From assembly GCA_942492055.1 (NCBI GenBank), contig CALODP010000023.1, positions 248,001 to 312,000 of the forward strand: a DNA stretch of 64,000 nucleotides, read 5' to 3'. The DNA comes from CALODP01 sp942492055. GTDB lineage: Bacteria; Bacteroidota; Ignavibacteria; Ignavibacteriales; Melioribacteraceae. Shown one piece after another: positions 34,432 to 43,599 of the stretch. A model generated the notes under the pieces. It had not been told where the DNA came from, made no database searches, and saw nothing but the letters and a program-made list of their open reading frames with translations. Both the position numbers and the translations under genes were made by a program. Position 1 is the first letter of the stretch; each line of letters begins with the position of its first letter.

Positions 34432-34447
34432 TGGCATATAATTTGCA
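34432..34447 (+). promoter_or_regulatory. Sigma-54-type (-24/-12) promoter of the hydrogenase operon
   Basis: TGGCATATAATTTGCA matches the sigma-54 consensus, with GG and GC separated by exactly 10 nt and the TTGCA -12 element intact. The predicted start of transcription near 34458 leaves a ~20-nt leader before the ATG at 34480. No sigma-54 activator gene is present in the window. Confidence 0.65.
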
Positions 34448-34479
34448 AGTGAGATTACCTTCATATAAATCAATAGGAT

Positions 34480-34980
34480 ATGAGAATGCACACAGAAATA
34501 TTCAGTAAGTACACGAAGAATGATAGGGGCAGTTTGATTGCGCTGCTTCAGGATATCCAGGATATTTATGGGTATTTACCGGAATCCGCAATGCAAGATA
34601 CAGCGGATTTCATAGGAATGCCATTAAGTGGTGTTTATGGTGTTGCTACATTTTATAATCAGTTCAGACTAACTCCATTAGGAAAGAACGTTATTAGAGT
34701 ATGTAGAGGTACTGCATGTCATGTTAAGAATTCCGCTAATATTTTACAGACATTGGAAATGGAGTTAAACATAAAAGCAGGTGAAACAACCAGAGATAAA
34801 CTTTTTACGATCGAAACGGTTGCGTGCATCGGCGCTTGTAGTATTGCACCGGTTATAAGTATTAATGAGGAATATTACGGTAGATTAACCGTTAAAGAGA
34901 TTCCTAAAATCATTAACAAATACCGCCGCGAGGCAAAAGCAGCGAAAGAAAATGAAAACACAAGTGTAGGTGCCCAATGA
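34480..34980 (+). CDS. NuoE-like [2Fe-2S] subunit of [FeFe] hydrogenase 1
   Basis: The 166-residue thioredoxin-fold subunit (HydC/HndA/NuoE family) has four cluster-binding Cys: C75 and C80 in CRGTAC, C116 and C120 in CIGAC. The N-terminal helical part LIALLQDIQDIYGYLPESAM is typical. It carries a [2Fe-2S] cluster and partners with the NuoF-like flavoprotein to pass electrons between NAD(P)H and the hydrogenase. The alternative start is Met3. It is the first gene behind the sigma-54-type promoter and overlaps the next gene by 4 nt (ATGA). A second copy of this subunit is encoded at 43114. Confidence 0.93.
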   Translation: MRMHTEIFSKYTKNDRGSLIALLQDIQDIYGYLPESAMQDTADFIGMPLSGVYGVATFYNQFRLTPLGKNVIRVCRGTACHVKNSANILQTLEMELNIKAGETTRDKLFTIETVACIGACSIAPVISINEEYYGRLTVKEIPKIINKYRREAKAAKENENTSVGAQ

Positions 34981-36953
34981 AAAGTTTTTTAGAAATAAAG
35001 TTTAAAGAAGGATTTCATTCTCCTGAAAACCCGATTCCTGAGTTTATTGCTCATTGTACTAATCCTTCACTCAATCCGGGACAGGAGAAAGAGGTTGAAT
35101 CATATTTGAAATGCTTAAAATATGAAGTACACGAAAAACCTCTTATTTTCGTTGGAATGGATACTTCCGGTTTGGCTTCCGGCGCCGGAAAGGTAAAGAA
35201 CGCTATTGAAGCGGAATTAGAAAAAGCTGCGATAGATGCTGAAGTTATTGAGATGGGTGGTATTGGAAACGGAGCTATTGAGCCAGTAGTAGATATCAAA
35301 ATTCCGGGGAAAGACAGAATAGTTTACGCTTCGGTTACTCCGAAAGATGTACCGGAATTATTAAAGAAAGCTGTAGTAGAAAAAGAAATATATACAAAGA
35401 AGGTTTACGCAACTTACGGTGAATCTTCTAATGAATTACAAAACATCAATGAAACACCATTTTTTAGACATCAGAAAAGAGTTGTCCTAAGAAATTGTGG
35501 AGTGATTAATCCGAATCTAATTGACGAATATATAGCAGTCGGTGGTTTTAAAGCTTTGGATAAAGCTTTAAGAATTATGCAACCGGATGTAGTAGTAAAA
35601 GAAATTTTGGAAAGTGGTTTGAGAGGCCGTGGTGGCGGTGGTTTCCCGACTGGTAAAAAATGGGAATTCGCTCATAATCAGAAAGCCGATCAAAAATATA
35701 TTGTTTGTAACGCAGACGAAGGAGATCCGGGCGCGTTCATGGATAGATCGATATTGGAAGGGGATCCGTTCCAATTGATCGAAGGAATGATGATAGCCGG
35801 ATATGCAATTGGTTCTTCTTTCGGGTATATCTATTGTAGAGCAGAGTATCCCTTAGCAATAGAAAAATTAGAAAATGCGTTGAAACAATGCCGAGCATAT
35901 GGTTTACTCGGAAAAAATATACTAGGAAGCGGTTTCGATTTCGAATTGAAAATAAAGAAAGGAGCCGGCGCTTTTGTTTGTGGTGAGGAAACTGCGTTGC
36001 TAGCATCAATCGAAGGATTGAGAGGAATGCCTAAGCCTCGTCCACCTTATCCAGCAGTTTCAGGATTGTGGGGAAAACCGACAGTAATTAATAATGTGGA
36101 AACATTGGCAAATATTGCTACCATTATTAATAACGGAGCGGAATGGTTTTCTTCAATCGGAACAGATTCCAGCAAAGGAACAAAAGTATTTGCGTTAAGT
36201 GGTAAAATAGCAAATTCCGGATTAGTTGAAGTACCAATGGGTGTTTCCTTAAGAAAAGTAGTTTTTGATATTGGTGGCGGAATTCCTGACGGTAAAAAAT
36301 TCAAAGCGGTTCAAATAGGTGGCCCATCCGGTGGATGTCTACCGGATCAGGTAATGGATACACCGGTAGATTACGAATCATTGAAGACTGTTGGCGCAAT
36401 GATGGGATCAGGCGGATTCGTTGTAATGGACGAAGATACTTGTATTGTTGACGTCGCAAGATTTTTCTTAACATTTATACAGAATGAATCGTGCGGTAAA
36501 TGTGTTCCGTGTAGAGAAGGAACAAAACGCATGTTAGAAATTATAGATAGAATTACAAAGAATTATAATTCCAACGGAGATTCAACCGAAGCTCTACAGA
36601 GATTCAAAGGAATTATTCATCTTAAAAGGCTCGCTGAAGTCATTAAAGACACTTCTCTTTGCGGTTTGGGACAGAGTGCTCCTAATCCGGTTCTTTCAGG
36701 ACTACATTATTTCAAAGAAGAGTATGAAGCTCATATTTTCGACAGAAAATGTCCTGCCGGCGTATGTAAAGAATTGCTTACATATTCTATTGATCCTGAT
36801 ATGTGTTCCGGTTGTGGATTATGCGCAAGAAAATGTTCTTCCGAAGCAATTATCGGAGAGAAGAAACAACCACATTACATCGTCGAATCAAAATGTATTA
36901 AGTGCGGCATGTGCGTAGAGACATGTAGATTTGACGCGATTGTTGTTAAATAA
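34977..36953 (+). CDS. NuoF-like flavoprotein subunit (HydB type) of [FeFe] hydrogenase 1
   Basis: The 658-residue protein has three parts. Residues ~55-138 are a thioredoxin-like domain in the place where HydB proteins bind a [2Fe-2S] cluster. Here all the expected Cys are gone: GMDTSGLASGAG and MGGIGNGA stand at the ligand sites. Residues ~165-590 are the NuoF core with the FMN/NADH motifs RGRGGGGFPTGKKW, CNADEGDPGAF, CGEETALLASIEG and the [4Fe-4S] ligands in ESCGKCVPC plus CGLGQ. The last ~60 residues are a 2x[4Fe-4S] ferredoxin domain (CSGCGLCARKC, CIKCGMCVETC). This C-terminal domain is typical of electron-bifurcating HydABC complexes, where it is thought to contact ferredoxin. Confidence 0.93.
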   Translation: MKSFLEIKFKEGFHSPENPIPEFIAHCTNPSLNPGQEKEVESYLKCLKYEVHEKPLIFVGMDTSGLASGAGKVKNAIEAELEKAAIDAEVIEMGGIGNGAIEPVVDIKIPGKDRIVYASVTPKDVPELLKKAVVEKEIYTKKVYATYGESSNELQNINETPFFRHQKRVVLRNCGVINPNLIDEYIAVGGFKALDKALRIMQPDVVVKEILESGLRGRGGGGFPTGKKWEFAHNQKADQKYIVCNADEGDPGAFMDRSILEGDPFQLIEGMMIAGYAIGSSFGYIYCRAEYPLAIEKLENALKQCRAYGLLGKNILGSGFDFELKIKKGAGAFVCGEETALLASIEGLRGMPKPRPPYPAVSGLWGKPTVINNVETLANIATIINNGAEWFSSIGTDSSKGTKVFALSGKIANSGLVEVPMGVSLRKVVFDIGGGIPDGKKFKAVQIGGPSGGCLPDQVMDTPVDYESLKTVGAMMGSGGFVVMDEDTCIVDVARFFLTFIQNESCGKCVPCREGTKRMLEIIDRITKNYNSNGDSTEALQRFKGIIHLKRLAEVIKDTSLCGLGQSAPNPVLSGLHYFKEEYEAHIFDRKCPAGVCKELLTYSIDPDMCSGCGLCARKCSSEAIIGEKKQPHYIVESKCIKCGMCVETCRFDAIVVK

Positions 36954-36985
36954 GAATAATAGAGAATTTGAATAAGGGAGTTAAG

Positions 36986-38710
36986 ATGGTAGAATTAACC
37001 ATAAATAATGTTAAGGTAAAAGCAGAAGAAGGGATGACAATCCTTGACGCCGCAAAATCCGTTGGGATTAATGTTCCTACCTTATGTCATATGAAAGATC
37101 TCTTTCCTACAGGCGCATGCCGAATTTGCGTTTGTGAAGTTGAAGGAATGAGAGGGCTGATTCCTTCTTGCGCTTATCCTGTTGCTGAGGGAATGAAAGT
37201 TCAAACAAATTCACCGAGAGTTCGTAGAGCCAGAAAAACCATTGTTGAGCTCTTGGTAGAAAACCATCCTCAAGATTGTTTGATTTGTGTAAGAAATGGT
37301 AATTGCGAATTGCAATCACTTTCAGAACAATACGGAATAAGAGAACATAGGTATGCAGGAGAGAAAAAGGATCATGCAATAGATATATCAAGCTCATCTT
37401 TGGAAAGAGATCCTGCTAAATGTATTCTTTGCGGCAGATGCGTTAGAACTTGTAATGAAATACAGAAAGTCGGCGCAATCGATTTCACAAATCGCGGATT
37501 CAAGAGTAACGTCACTACTCCTTACAATAAAGGAATTAACGTTAGTGATTGTATCCTTTGCGGTCAGTGTATCTTAGTTTGTCCAACAGCTGCTTTGCGT
37601 GAAAAGAGTCACTTGAAAGAAGTAACTTCTGCAATTAATGATAAGAATAAATTTACTGTTGTTCAGATTGCTCCTGCAGTAAGAGCTTCAGTTGGTGAAG
37701 AGTATAATTTACCAATGGGAACAAATGTAACCGGACAATTAGTAACAGGCCTTAGAAGATTAGGGTTTGATAAAGTATTTGATACTAACTTTGCTGCAGA
37801 CTTAACAATCATGGAAGAAGGGACCGAATTAATCGGTAGAGTCTCTAACGGCGGTACATTACCTATGTTTACAAGCTGCTGCCCGGGATGGATCAAATAT
37901 ATTGAGCAGAAAAAACCGGAATTATTGGATCATCTTTCATCTTGTAAATCTCCTCATGAAATGGAAGGGGCTGTACTGAAGACTTACTATGCCAAGAAAA
38001 TGGGATTAAATCCTGAAGATATATTTGTTGTTTCTATAATGCCATGTACAGTTAAAAAATACGAATCGGAAAGACCAGAATTATCCGAAGAAAAAATAGC
38101 TGATGTTGATGCGGTATTAACAGTAAGAGAATTAGTAAGATTATTCAAAATGGCCGGAATCGATTTCAATGATCTTCCTGAAGATCAATTTGATGATCCT
38201 TTGGGAGAATCGACCGGTGCTGCTGTTATTTTCGGTACAACAGGTGGTGTAATGGAAGCAGCTCTTAGAACAGCTTATTACAAATTAACCGGTAGTGTCC
38301 TTGAAAATCTTGAATTGAATGATCTTCGAGGAATGGGCGGAGTAAAAGAAGCTACAGTTAAGATCGGCGATTTGGATGTAAATGTTGCCGTAGTTAATGG
38401 TATTGGTAATGTAGATCCTATTTTGGAAGAGATTGAAAAAGGTGAATCAAAGTATCATTTTGTAGAAGTAATGACATGTCCTGGCGGATGTATTAACGGT
38501 GGAGGTCAGCCAATTCATAATAAGCCTGAAAAAGTTAAAAAACGTGTTCAAGCTTTATATGAGATAGACAGTAAAATGGCAATGAGACAATCCCATGAAA
38601 ATCCGTCAGTTATAAAAATATACGAAGAATTCTTTGGTGAGCCAAATAGTCACAAAGCTCATGAAATTCTTCATACAACATATGTTGACAGAAAAAATAT
38701 TAAGAAATAA
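36986..38710 (+). CDS. [FeFe] hydrogenase catalytic subunit 1 (HydA)
   Basis: The 574-residue catalytic subunit contains an N-terminal [2Fe-2S] domain (C34, C45, C48, C62). A His/Cys [4Fe-4S] follows (H94, C98, C101, C107), then a 2x[4Fe-4S] ferredoxin domain (C146-C156 and C189-C199). The H-cluster domain has L1 TSCCPGW (C298, C299), L2 MPCTVKKYE (C354) and L3 CPGGCINGGGQP (C498, C502), followed by the small-subunit-type tail with RQSHENPS and HKAHEILHT. All H-cluster ligands are intact. ATG 36986 follows AAGGGAG; an upstream TTG at 36968 is less likely. With the two preceding subunits it forms a trimeric NAD(P)-linked, probably bifurcating, hydrogenase. Maturases HydEFG are not in the window. 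Confidence 0.95.
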   Translation: MVELTINNVKVKAEEGMTILDAAKSVGINVPTLCHMKDLFPTGACRICVCEVEGMRGLIPSCAYPVAEGMKVQTNSPRVRRARKTIVELLVENHPQDCLICVRNGNCELQSLSEQYGIREHRYAGEKKDHAIDISSSSLERDPAKCILCGRCVRTCNEIQKVGAIDFTNRGFKSNVTTPYNKGINVSDCILCGQCILVCPTAALREKSHLKEVTSAINDKNKFTVVQIAPAVRASVGEEYNLPMGTNVTGQLVTGLRRLGFDKVFDTNFAADLTIMEEGTELIGRVSNGGTLPMFTSCCPGWIKYIEQKKPELLDHLSSCKSPHEMEGAVLKTYYAKKMGLNPEDIFVVSIMPCTVKKYESERPELSEEKIADVDAVLTVRELVRLFKMAGIDFNDLPEDQFDDPLGESTGAAVIFGTTGGVMEAALRTAYYKLTGSVLENLELNDLRGMGGVKEATVKIGDLDVNVAVVNGIGNVDPILEEIEKGESKYHFVEVMTCPGGCINGGGQPIHNKPEKVKKRVQALYEIDSKMAMRQSHENPSVIKIYEEFFGEPNSHKAHEILHTTYVDRKNIKK

Positions 38711-38733
38711 ACTTTAGCCGGGAGGCTGACTCA

Positions 38734-40713
38734 ATGTCATTAGGAATAGTCAGTACAATAGGTCAGAAATGTAAGAGATGTTACTCATGCATTCGCGAAT
38801 GTCCGGCAAAAGCGATACGAGTTGAAAATGGCCAGGCGGTAGTAATACAAGAAAGATGTATTAATTGTGGTCATTGTGTAAAGGTTTGTTCTCAAAACGC
38901 TAAGGCTATACTTAGCGATATTGAAAAAGTAGAGAATGAAATCCTGCCGGCGGGCGATTCTTATGTAATCGTTGCGCCGGCTTTTGCCGCCTCGTATCCT
39001 AATGATTATAAACGTTTTCCTACGGCATTAAAAAAGTTAGGATTTGGCAAAGTTATCGAAACTGCCTTCGGGGCCGATTTGATAAGTCCCGAATACGCCA
39101 AATATTTTGAAGTTAATAAAGATAAGACAATTATTAGTTCTTCTTGTCCGGCAATTTATAATTATATCGAAAAATTCTTTCCTGAGCTAGTGGATGAGAT
39201 TGCTCCAATTGTTTCTCCGATGATAGCTACCGGACGTTACATTAAAGAGAATTACGGTAAGGATAAGAAAGTTGTGTTTGTGGGACCCTGTGTAGCGAAA
39301 AAAAGTGAATATGTCGATTTTGAAGTATCAGGAGCAATTGATGCTGTATTGACTTTTACTGAGCTAAATGAAATGTTTGCCACACATGAGATTAAGTTTG
39401 ATGAGTTGAATGAATCGGATTTTGATCCACCTCATGCTTATTTAGGTAAATCTTTCCCTTTATCTGGTGGATTATTAAAAACATCAACGATTTCAAATGA
39501 TATTCTTACAAAGAATGTTATTGTAGTTGATGGAAAAAGTCAGGTTCAAGAAATTATTCATGATATTGCTGATAAGAAGATTAATAAAAAGTTCATTGAT
39601 ATTTTATTTTGCAAGGGTTGTATTAATGGTCCAGCTATAGAAAGTGATTTGAATTACTATTCCAGACGTGAGAAAGTAATTAACTACATTGAAGAAAAAA
39701 TGCCAAATGTAGATAAAAATGTATGGAAGAGTGAGATTTATAATAGTCGTGGAATAAATCTTTCAAGAAGCTTTTCTGAGAAGAAGCAACGTAAGCCTGC
39801 TCCTTCGGAAGAAAAAATTATAGAAATATTGGCAAAATCCAATAAATTCGAAAAGAAAGATGAATTAAATTGTGGCGCATGCGGGTATCATACTTGTCGG
39901 GAATATGCGATTGCAATTGCTAAAGGTTTGGCTGAAGAAGATATGTGTCTTCCGTTTTTAATTGAAAAGCTTGAGTTAGCATATAGTGAGTTAAAAGAAA
40001 CCCAAGATCAATTGCATAGTGCCGAAAAGTTAGCTTCGATAGGACAATTAGCAGCCGGTGTTGCTCATGAGATAAATAATCCTTTGGGAACAATTCTTCT
40101 TTATGCTTCTATGTTAAAAAGGGAAGTAGAAAAAAAGAAGGAAGAAGCCCAATCTTCGGAAGATTTGTCAATGATAATCGAAGAAGCAAATCGTTGCAAA
40201 GGAATAGTTGCAAACCTTCTCAATTTTGCTCGTCAAGGAAAATTGAGAATAGGGAATGTAATTCTAAATGAGGTTATAGTTTCTGTTGTTAAAGCAACAA
40301 GGAAAAATCCTCAATTTTGTGATATACAAATTATAGTAAATGATTTATCCGGAAATCTATCAATTGAAGCCGATCATGATCAGGTTAAGCAAGTAATGAT
40401 TAATTTGATTACAAATGCGTGCGAAGCAATGGAAGATTCGGAAAAGAAAGAGTTAAGAATTAAGCTCTCTGTTGAAACCGATTATCTAATCATTGAAATA
40501 GCTGATTCGGGATGTGGCGTTCCTGAAGAAAATATAAATAAATTATTTACCCCGTTTTTTACTACCAAGAAAATGGGGAAGGGAACCGGGTTAGGATTGG
40601 CTATTACCTATGGCATTATTAAAATGCATAAGGGGGATATTACGGTAAAGAGTGTTATTAATGAAGGAACTATATTTAAAATTAAGTTGCCAAAAAAAAT
40701 TTCACGAAATTAA
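38734..40713 (+). CDS. Hydrogenase-like iron-sulfur histidine kinase (putative H2/redox sensor)
   Basis: The 659-residue fusion begins with a 2x[4Fe-4S] ferredoxin domain (C13-C23, C42-C52). An [FeFe]-hydrogenase-like domain (~75-310) follows, with an altered H-cluster pocket: L1 SSSCP (C138), L2 GPCVAKKSE (C186) and L3 FCKGCINGP (C293, C296, a CxxC instead of CxxxC). An additional [4Fe-4S]-type domain has C380, C383, C388 and C405. After a coiled-coil linker comes a HisKA/HATPase kinase with phospho-His445 in AHEINNP and the G-box GTGLGLAI. No membrane segment is present, so it is cytoplasmic. It resembles the sensory [FeFe]-hydrogenase groups. It probably senses hydrogen or the redox state and signals to the adjacent receivers. 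AGGAGG-like GGGAGG precedes the ATG. Confidence 0.88.
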   Translation: MSLGIVSTIGQKCKRCYSCIRECPAKAIRVENGQAVVIQERCINCGHCVKVCSQNAKAILSDIEKVENEILPAGDSYVIVAPAFAASYPNDYKRFPTALKKLGFGKVIETAFGADLISPEYAKYFEVNKDKTIISSSCPAIYNYIEKFFPELVDEIAPIVSPMIATGRYIKENYGKDKKVVFVGPCVAKKSEYVDFEVSGAIDAVLTFTELNEMFATHEIKFDELNESDFDPPHAYLGKSFPLSGGLLKTSTISNDILTKNVIVVDGKSQVQEIIHDIADKKINKKFIDILFCKGCINGPAIESDLNYYSRREKVINYIEEKMPNVDKNVWKSEIYNSRGINLSRSFSEKKQRKPAPSEEKIIEILAKSNKFEKKDELNCGACGYHTCREYAIAIAKGLAEEDMCLPFLIEKLELAYSELKETQDQLHSAEKLASIGQLAAGVAHEINNPLGTILLYASMLKREVEKKKEEAQSSEDLSMIIEEANRCKGIVANLLNFARQGKLRIGNVILNEVIVSVVKATRKNPQFCDIQIIVNDLSGNLSIEADHDQVKQVMINLITNACEAMEDSEKKELRIKLSVETDYLIIEIADSGCGVPEENINKLFTPFFTTKKMGKGTGLGLAITYGIIKMHKGDITVKSVINEGTIFKIKLPKKISRN

Positions 40714-40741
40714 AACTTATGTGAATTAGGAGATAAAGAGA

Positions 40742-41146
40742 ATGGAAGCGCAAGAAAAATTCAAGAAGATTCTGCTAGTTGATGACGATATCGATTTATT
40801 GGAACAAAATCAATTGTTACTTGAGAGTAAAGGTTTTGAAGTTATTACAGCGGAATCAGGTAAGGAAGGATTTGAGACATTCAAAAAAGTAAAACCTGAT
40901 GCAGCAATAGTAGATTTAATTATGGAAGAACAAGATGCTGGGTTTGTTCTTTGTCATAGAATAAAATCAACTGAACATGGTAAAAAGATTCCTGTCTATA
41001 TTTTAACCTCTGCTACTTTTGATACCGGTTTTAAATTTAGCGCTACAACTCCGGAAGAAAAAGAGTGGATTAAATGCGATGGTGTGCTTAATAAACCTGT
41101 TTCTGTTGAAGAATTGGTATCCAAATTAAATATTTTTGCAAAATAG
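40742..41146 (+). CDS. Single-domain response regulator (receiver)
   Basis: The 134-residue CheY-like receiver has acidic pocket LVDDD, the phospho-acceptor Asp in IVDLIMEE, Thr/Ser in LTSAT and Lys in LNKPVS. There is no output domain. It has an inserted loop (EEQDAGFVLCHRIKS) also present in the receiver encoded at 42723, marking the two as paralogues. It follows the hydrogenase-like kinase by 28 nt and is its likely phosphorylation partner. AGGAG precedes the ATG by about 10 nt. Confidence 0.9.
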   Translation: MEAQEKFKKILLVDDDIDLLEQNQLLLESKGFEVITAESGKEGFETFKKVKPDAAIVDLIMEEQDAGFVLCHRIKSTEHGKKIPVYILTSATFDTGFKFSATTPEEKEWIKCDGVLNKPVSVEELVSKLNIFAK

Positions 41147-41215
41147 AATAAAATATTGTTTTACTTTTATAAAAGTATTTATATTTTATGAAGCAAAATA
41201 ATAGTATAATATTCT

Positions 41216-42694
41216 GTGGAAAATAATAAACCTAAAATATTAATCGTAGACGATGAAAAAGGTTTACGTGTTGGGACCGCAAGGTTACTTGAAAGTGAAG
41301 GCTATCATGTTTTTACCGCAGAGAATGGTGAGCAAGGCATTGAGATGGGAACTACCAATGAATATGATTTGGCGGTAATTGACCTTAAAATGCCTGATGT
41401 GGGTGGACTTGATGTGTTAAAGAGTATCAAGGCATCCAGACCTAATACTGTTTGTTTCATCGCTACAGCATACGCAAGTTACGATACTGCCATCGAGGCT
41501 ACTCGCCTCGGTGCGTATACTTATATACCGAAACCTTTCACACCTGATGAATTGCTTCATCAACTCCAACAGGGAATGCGACAAAGAAAACTTCTACTGG
41601 AAGCCGCACTACTGAAAAAGGAACGAGAAGAAAATCTGTTGGAGATCGCCCATGAGAAAAGCCGATTAAATACGATAATAGAATCCATTAGTAGTGGTGT
41701 ACTATTAGTGAATAAATCGGGTGAACTCGTCTATTATAATAAAGCTACTCTCCGTAAACTTAGCATCGATGGACTAAACATCGGTGAGTATGTACTTGAT
41801 AAATTACCTTCTAAGATTAGTGAAATCGTTAAAGTATTTCTCGAATCGGATGAAGAAAGAAAGAATTCAGTAACTACCCAGCTTGAAACTATTCCAAACG
41901 GTCAGATGTATGTGGACGCAACTTGCTCTCCAGTTCCGCACCCTGACGGTAGTTTTGCCGGCGTGGTAATAGTTCTAAAAAATATCACCGAATTTAAGAG
42001 AATCGAGTTGATCAAATCGCAATTTGTTTCTATGGTCGCTCACGAATTAAAAACTCCTGTCTCTGCAGTCCTCGGTTTTCTTAGAATTATTCTCGATGAT
42101 AGTATTGATGTTTCATACGAACAGCAACAAAAATACCTTTCCCGATCTGCTGTTCGGTTACAAGGCTTGCTTGATCTTGTTAATGATCTTCTGGATATCT
42201 CACGAATGGAATTGAAAACGAAGCAAAGAGAACTACAAGAATTAGATTTGAAAGAGATAATCGATTCCACAGTTCAATTCCTCGAATTCGAACTAGATAA
42301 GAAGGGCTTATCCGTTAGTGTTGATATTGAAGAAAATCTCCCCAAATTAACTGCCGATCATGGTGAAATTACTAGGTTGTTTACAAATCTGTTAAGTAAT
42401 GCAATAAAGTACAATAAAGATAACGGCCAGATATTTATTAAGATCCGACGTAAGAAGGATTTCATAGTCTCAGATGTAGCTGATACCGGTATTGGCTTGA
42501 AACCGGAAGAGAAAGATCGTCTCTTCCATGAATTTTTCCGCGCTAAGAATAAAAATACCCGCGGAGTTAGTGGTACCGGTTTAGGATTGTCGATTGTAAA
42601 AAGAATAGTCGAAGCATATCATGGTAAGATAGAAGTAGAGTCTGTTTACGAGCAGGGCACAACATTCTCTATTCATTTACCGATTAACAAATAA
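41216..42694 (+). CDS. Receiver-PAS-histidine kinase hybrid
   Basis: The 492-residue protein starts at GTG. An N-terminal receiver domain (residues ~5-120) has Asp in IDLKMPD and Lys in PKPFTP. A PAS domain (~150-260) contains SGVLLVNKSGELVYYNKA. A HisKA domain (phospho-His in VAHELKTP, ~285) and a HATPase domain (NLLSNAIKYN, DTGIGL, GTGLGLSIV) follow. It is cytoplasmic, with no membrane helix. The receiver-first architecture suggests it takes phosphate or a signal from the upstream kinase and relays it to the receiver at 42723. The codon use of this gene looks richer in C than the preceding kinase gene. Confidence 0.9.
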   Translation: MENNKPKILIVDDEKGLRVGTARLLESEGYHVFTAENGEQGIEMGTTNEYDLAVIDLKMPDVGGLDVLKSIKASRPNTVCFIATAYASYDTAIEATRLGAYTYIPKPFTPDELLHQLQQGMRQRKLLLEAALLKKEREENLLEIAHEKSRLNTIIESISSGVLLVNKSGELVYYNKATLRKLSIDGLNIGEYVLDKLPSKISEIVKVFLESDEERKNSVTTQLETIPNGQMYVDATCSPVPHPDGSFAGVVIVLKNITEFKRIELIKSQFVSMVAHELKTPVSAVLGFLRIILDDSIDVSYEQQQKYLSRSAVRLQGLLDLVNDLLDISRMELKTKQRELQELDLKEIIDSTVQFLEFELDKKGLSVSVDIEENLPKLTADHGEITRLFTNLLSNAIKYNKDNGQIFIKIRRKKDFIVSDVADTGIGLKPEEKDRLFHEFFRAKNKNTRGVSGTGLGLSIVKRIVEAYHGKIEVESVYEQGTTFSIHLPINK

Positions 42695-42722
42695 ACACTA
42701 ACTTAATTAGTGGGAGAAGACT

Positions 42723-43112
42723 ATGGCATTAATCGCAATTATCGATGACGATCCGGATATCATTGAAGCCACGAGCTTGGTTTTAAAGTCCAAAGGATAT
42801 GACGTCATTTCAGCTGGTGATCCGGATGAAGGATTCCGGATTGTTGCCGAAAACAACCCAGATCTCATCATTCTCGATGTAATGATGGATGAACCGGATG
42901 ATGGTTTCTTCTTGGCTCAGAAGTTCAGACGAGAAGAGATATTCACTCCGATCTTAATGTATACCTCTGTTTCTAAAACAATAGGTTTTGAATATGCTGC
43001 CGGTGAAATGGTTCCGGTAGATGATTTTGTGGAAAAACCTATTTCTCCTGATCAATTAGTTGAAAAGGTGGAAAACCTGTTAAAGAAGAAAGTAGAAAAG
43101 GGGAGCATTTAA
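42723..43112 (+). CDS. Single-domain response regulator (receiver), paralogue
   Basis: The 129-residue receiver has IDDDPD, phospho-acceptor in ILDVMMDEPDDGF, Thr-Ser in MYTSVS and Lys in VEKPIS. Like the receiver at 40742, it has a DGF-type insertion after the phosphorylation site and no output domain. GGGAGAAG precedes the ATG. The stop is separated by one base from the start of the second NuoE-like gene, tying regulation and hydrogenase 2 into one transcript. Its target is unknown; protein-protein control of the hydrogenase or kinase is possible. Confidence 0.9.
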   Translation: MALIAIIDDDPDIIEATSLVLKSKGYDVISAGDPDEGFRIVAENNPDLIILDVMMDEPDDGFFLAQKFRREEIFTPILMYTSVSKTIGFEYAAGEMVPVDDFVEKPISPDQLVEKVENLLKKKVEKGSI

Positions 43113-43113
43113 T

Positions 43114-43587
43114 ATGTTGGTAGTTGAAAAAAATTCTTTAACTAGTGAAATTGAAAAATTAGTTGAAAAATATGGTAATGAGAGAACAGCTCTCCTTCCT
43201 ATCTTGCAGGATATTCAACGCAAACATAAATATGTTTCCGAATATGCTCAACAGGAAGTTGCCAGATTCCTCGATATTCATCCCGTTGAAGTCTATAGCG
43301 TTATCTCTTTCTATTCTTTCCTTTATTCCGAACCAAAAGGAAGAAATATTGTAAGGTTATGCCAAACCATAACTTGTGATATTCAAGGAAAAAAAATGAT
43401 TGCAGAAGCAATCGAAAGAGAATTGGGAATTCAATTCGGTGAAACTACAAAAGATAGCCGAATTACTTTGGAATATGCCAATTGCCTTGGTATGTGTGAT
43501 CAAGGTCCGGCTATGTTAGTAAACGATGAAGTTTACACACATCTAACTCCCGAAAAAGCTGTAGAAATTTTAAACGATATCAAATAG
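43114..43587 (+). CDS. NuoE-like [2Fe-2S] subunit of [FeFe] hydrogenase 2
   Basis: The 157-residue HydC/NuoE-family subunit has ligands in CQTITC and CLGMC and the helical N-terminal LLPILQDIQRKHKYVSEYA. It is clearly paralogous to the product of the gene at 34480 but divergent, so the duplication is old or the two hydrogenases were acquired separately. It passes electrons within the second hydrogenase trimer. The NuoF-like gene follows 12 nt downstream. Confidence 0.92.
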   Translation: MLVVEKNSLTSEIEKLVEKYGNERTALLPILQDIQRKHKYVSEYAQQEVARFLDIHPVEVYSVISFYSFLYSEPKGRNIVRLCQTITCDIQGKKMIAEAIERELGIQFGETTKDSRITLEYANCLGMCDQGPAMLVNDEVYTHLTPEKAVEILNDIK

Positions 43588-43599
43588 AGGTGAATATCA

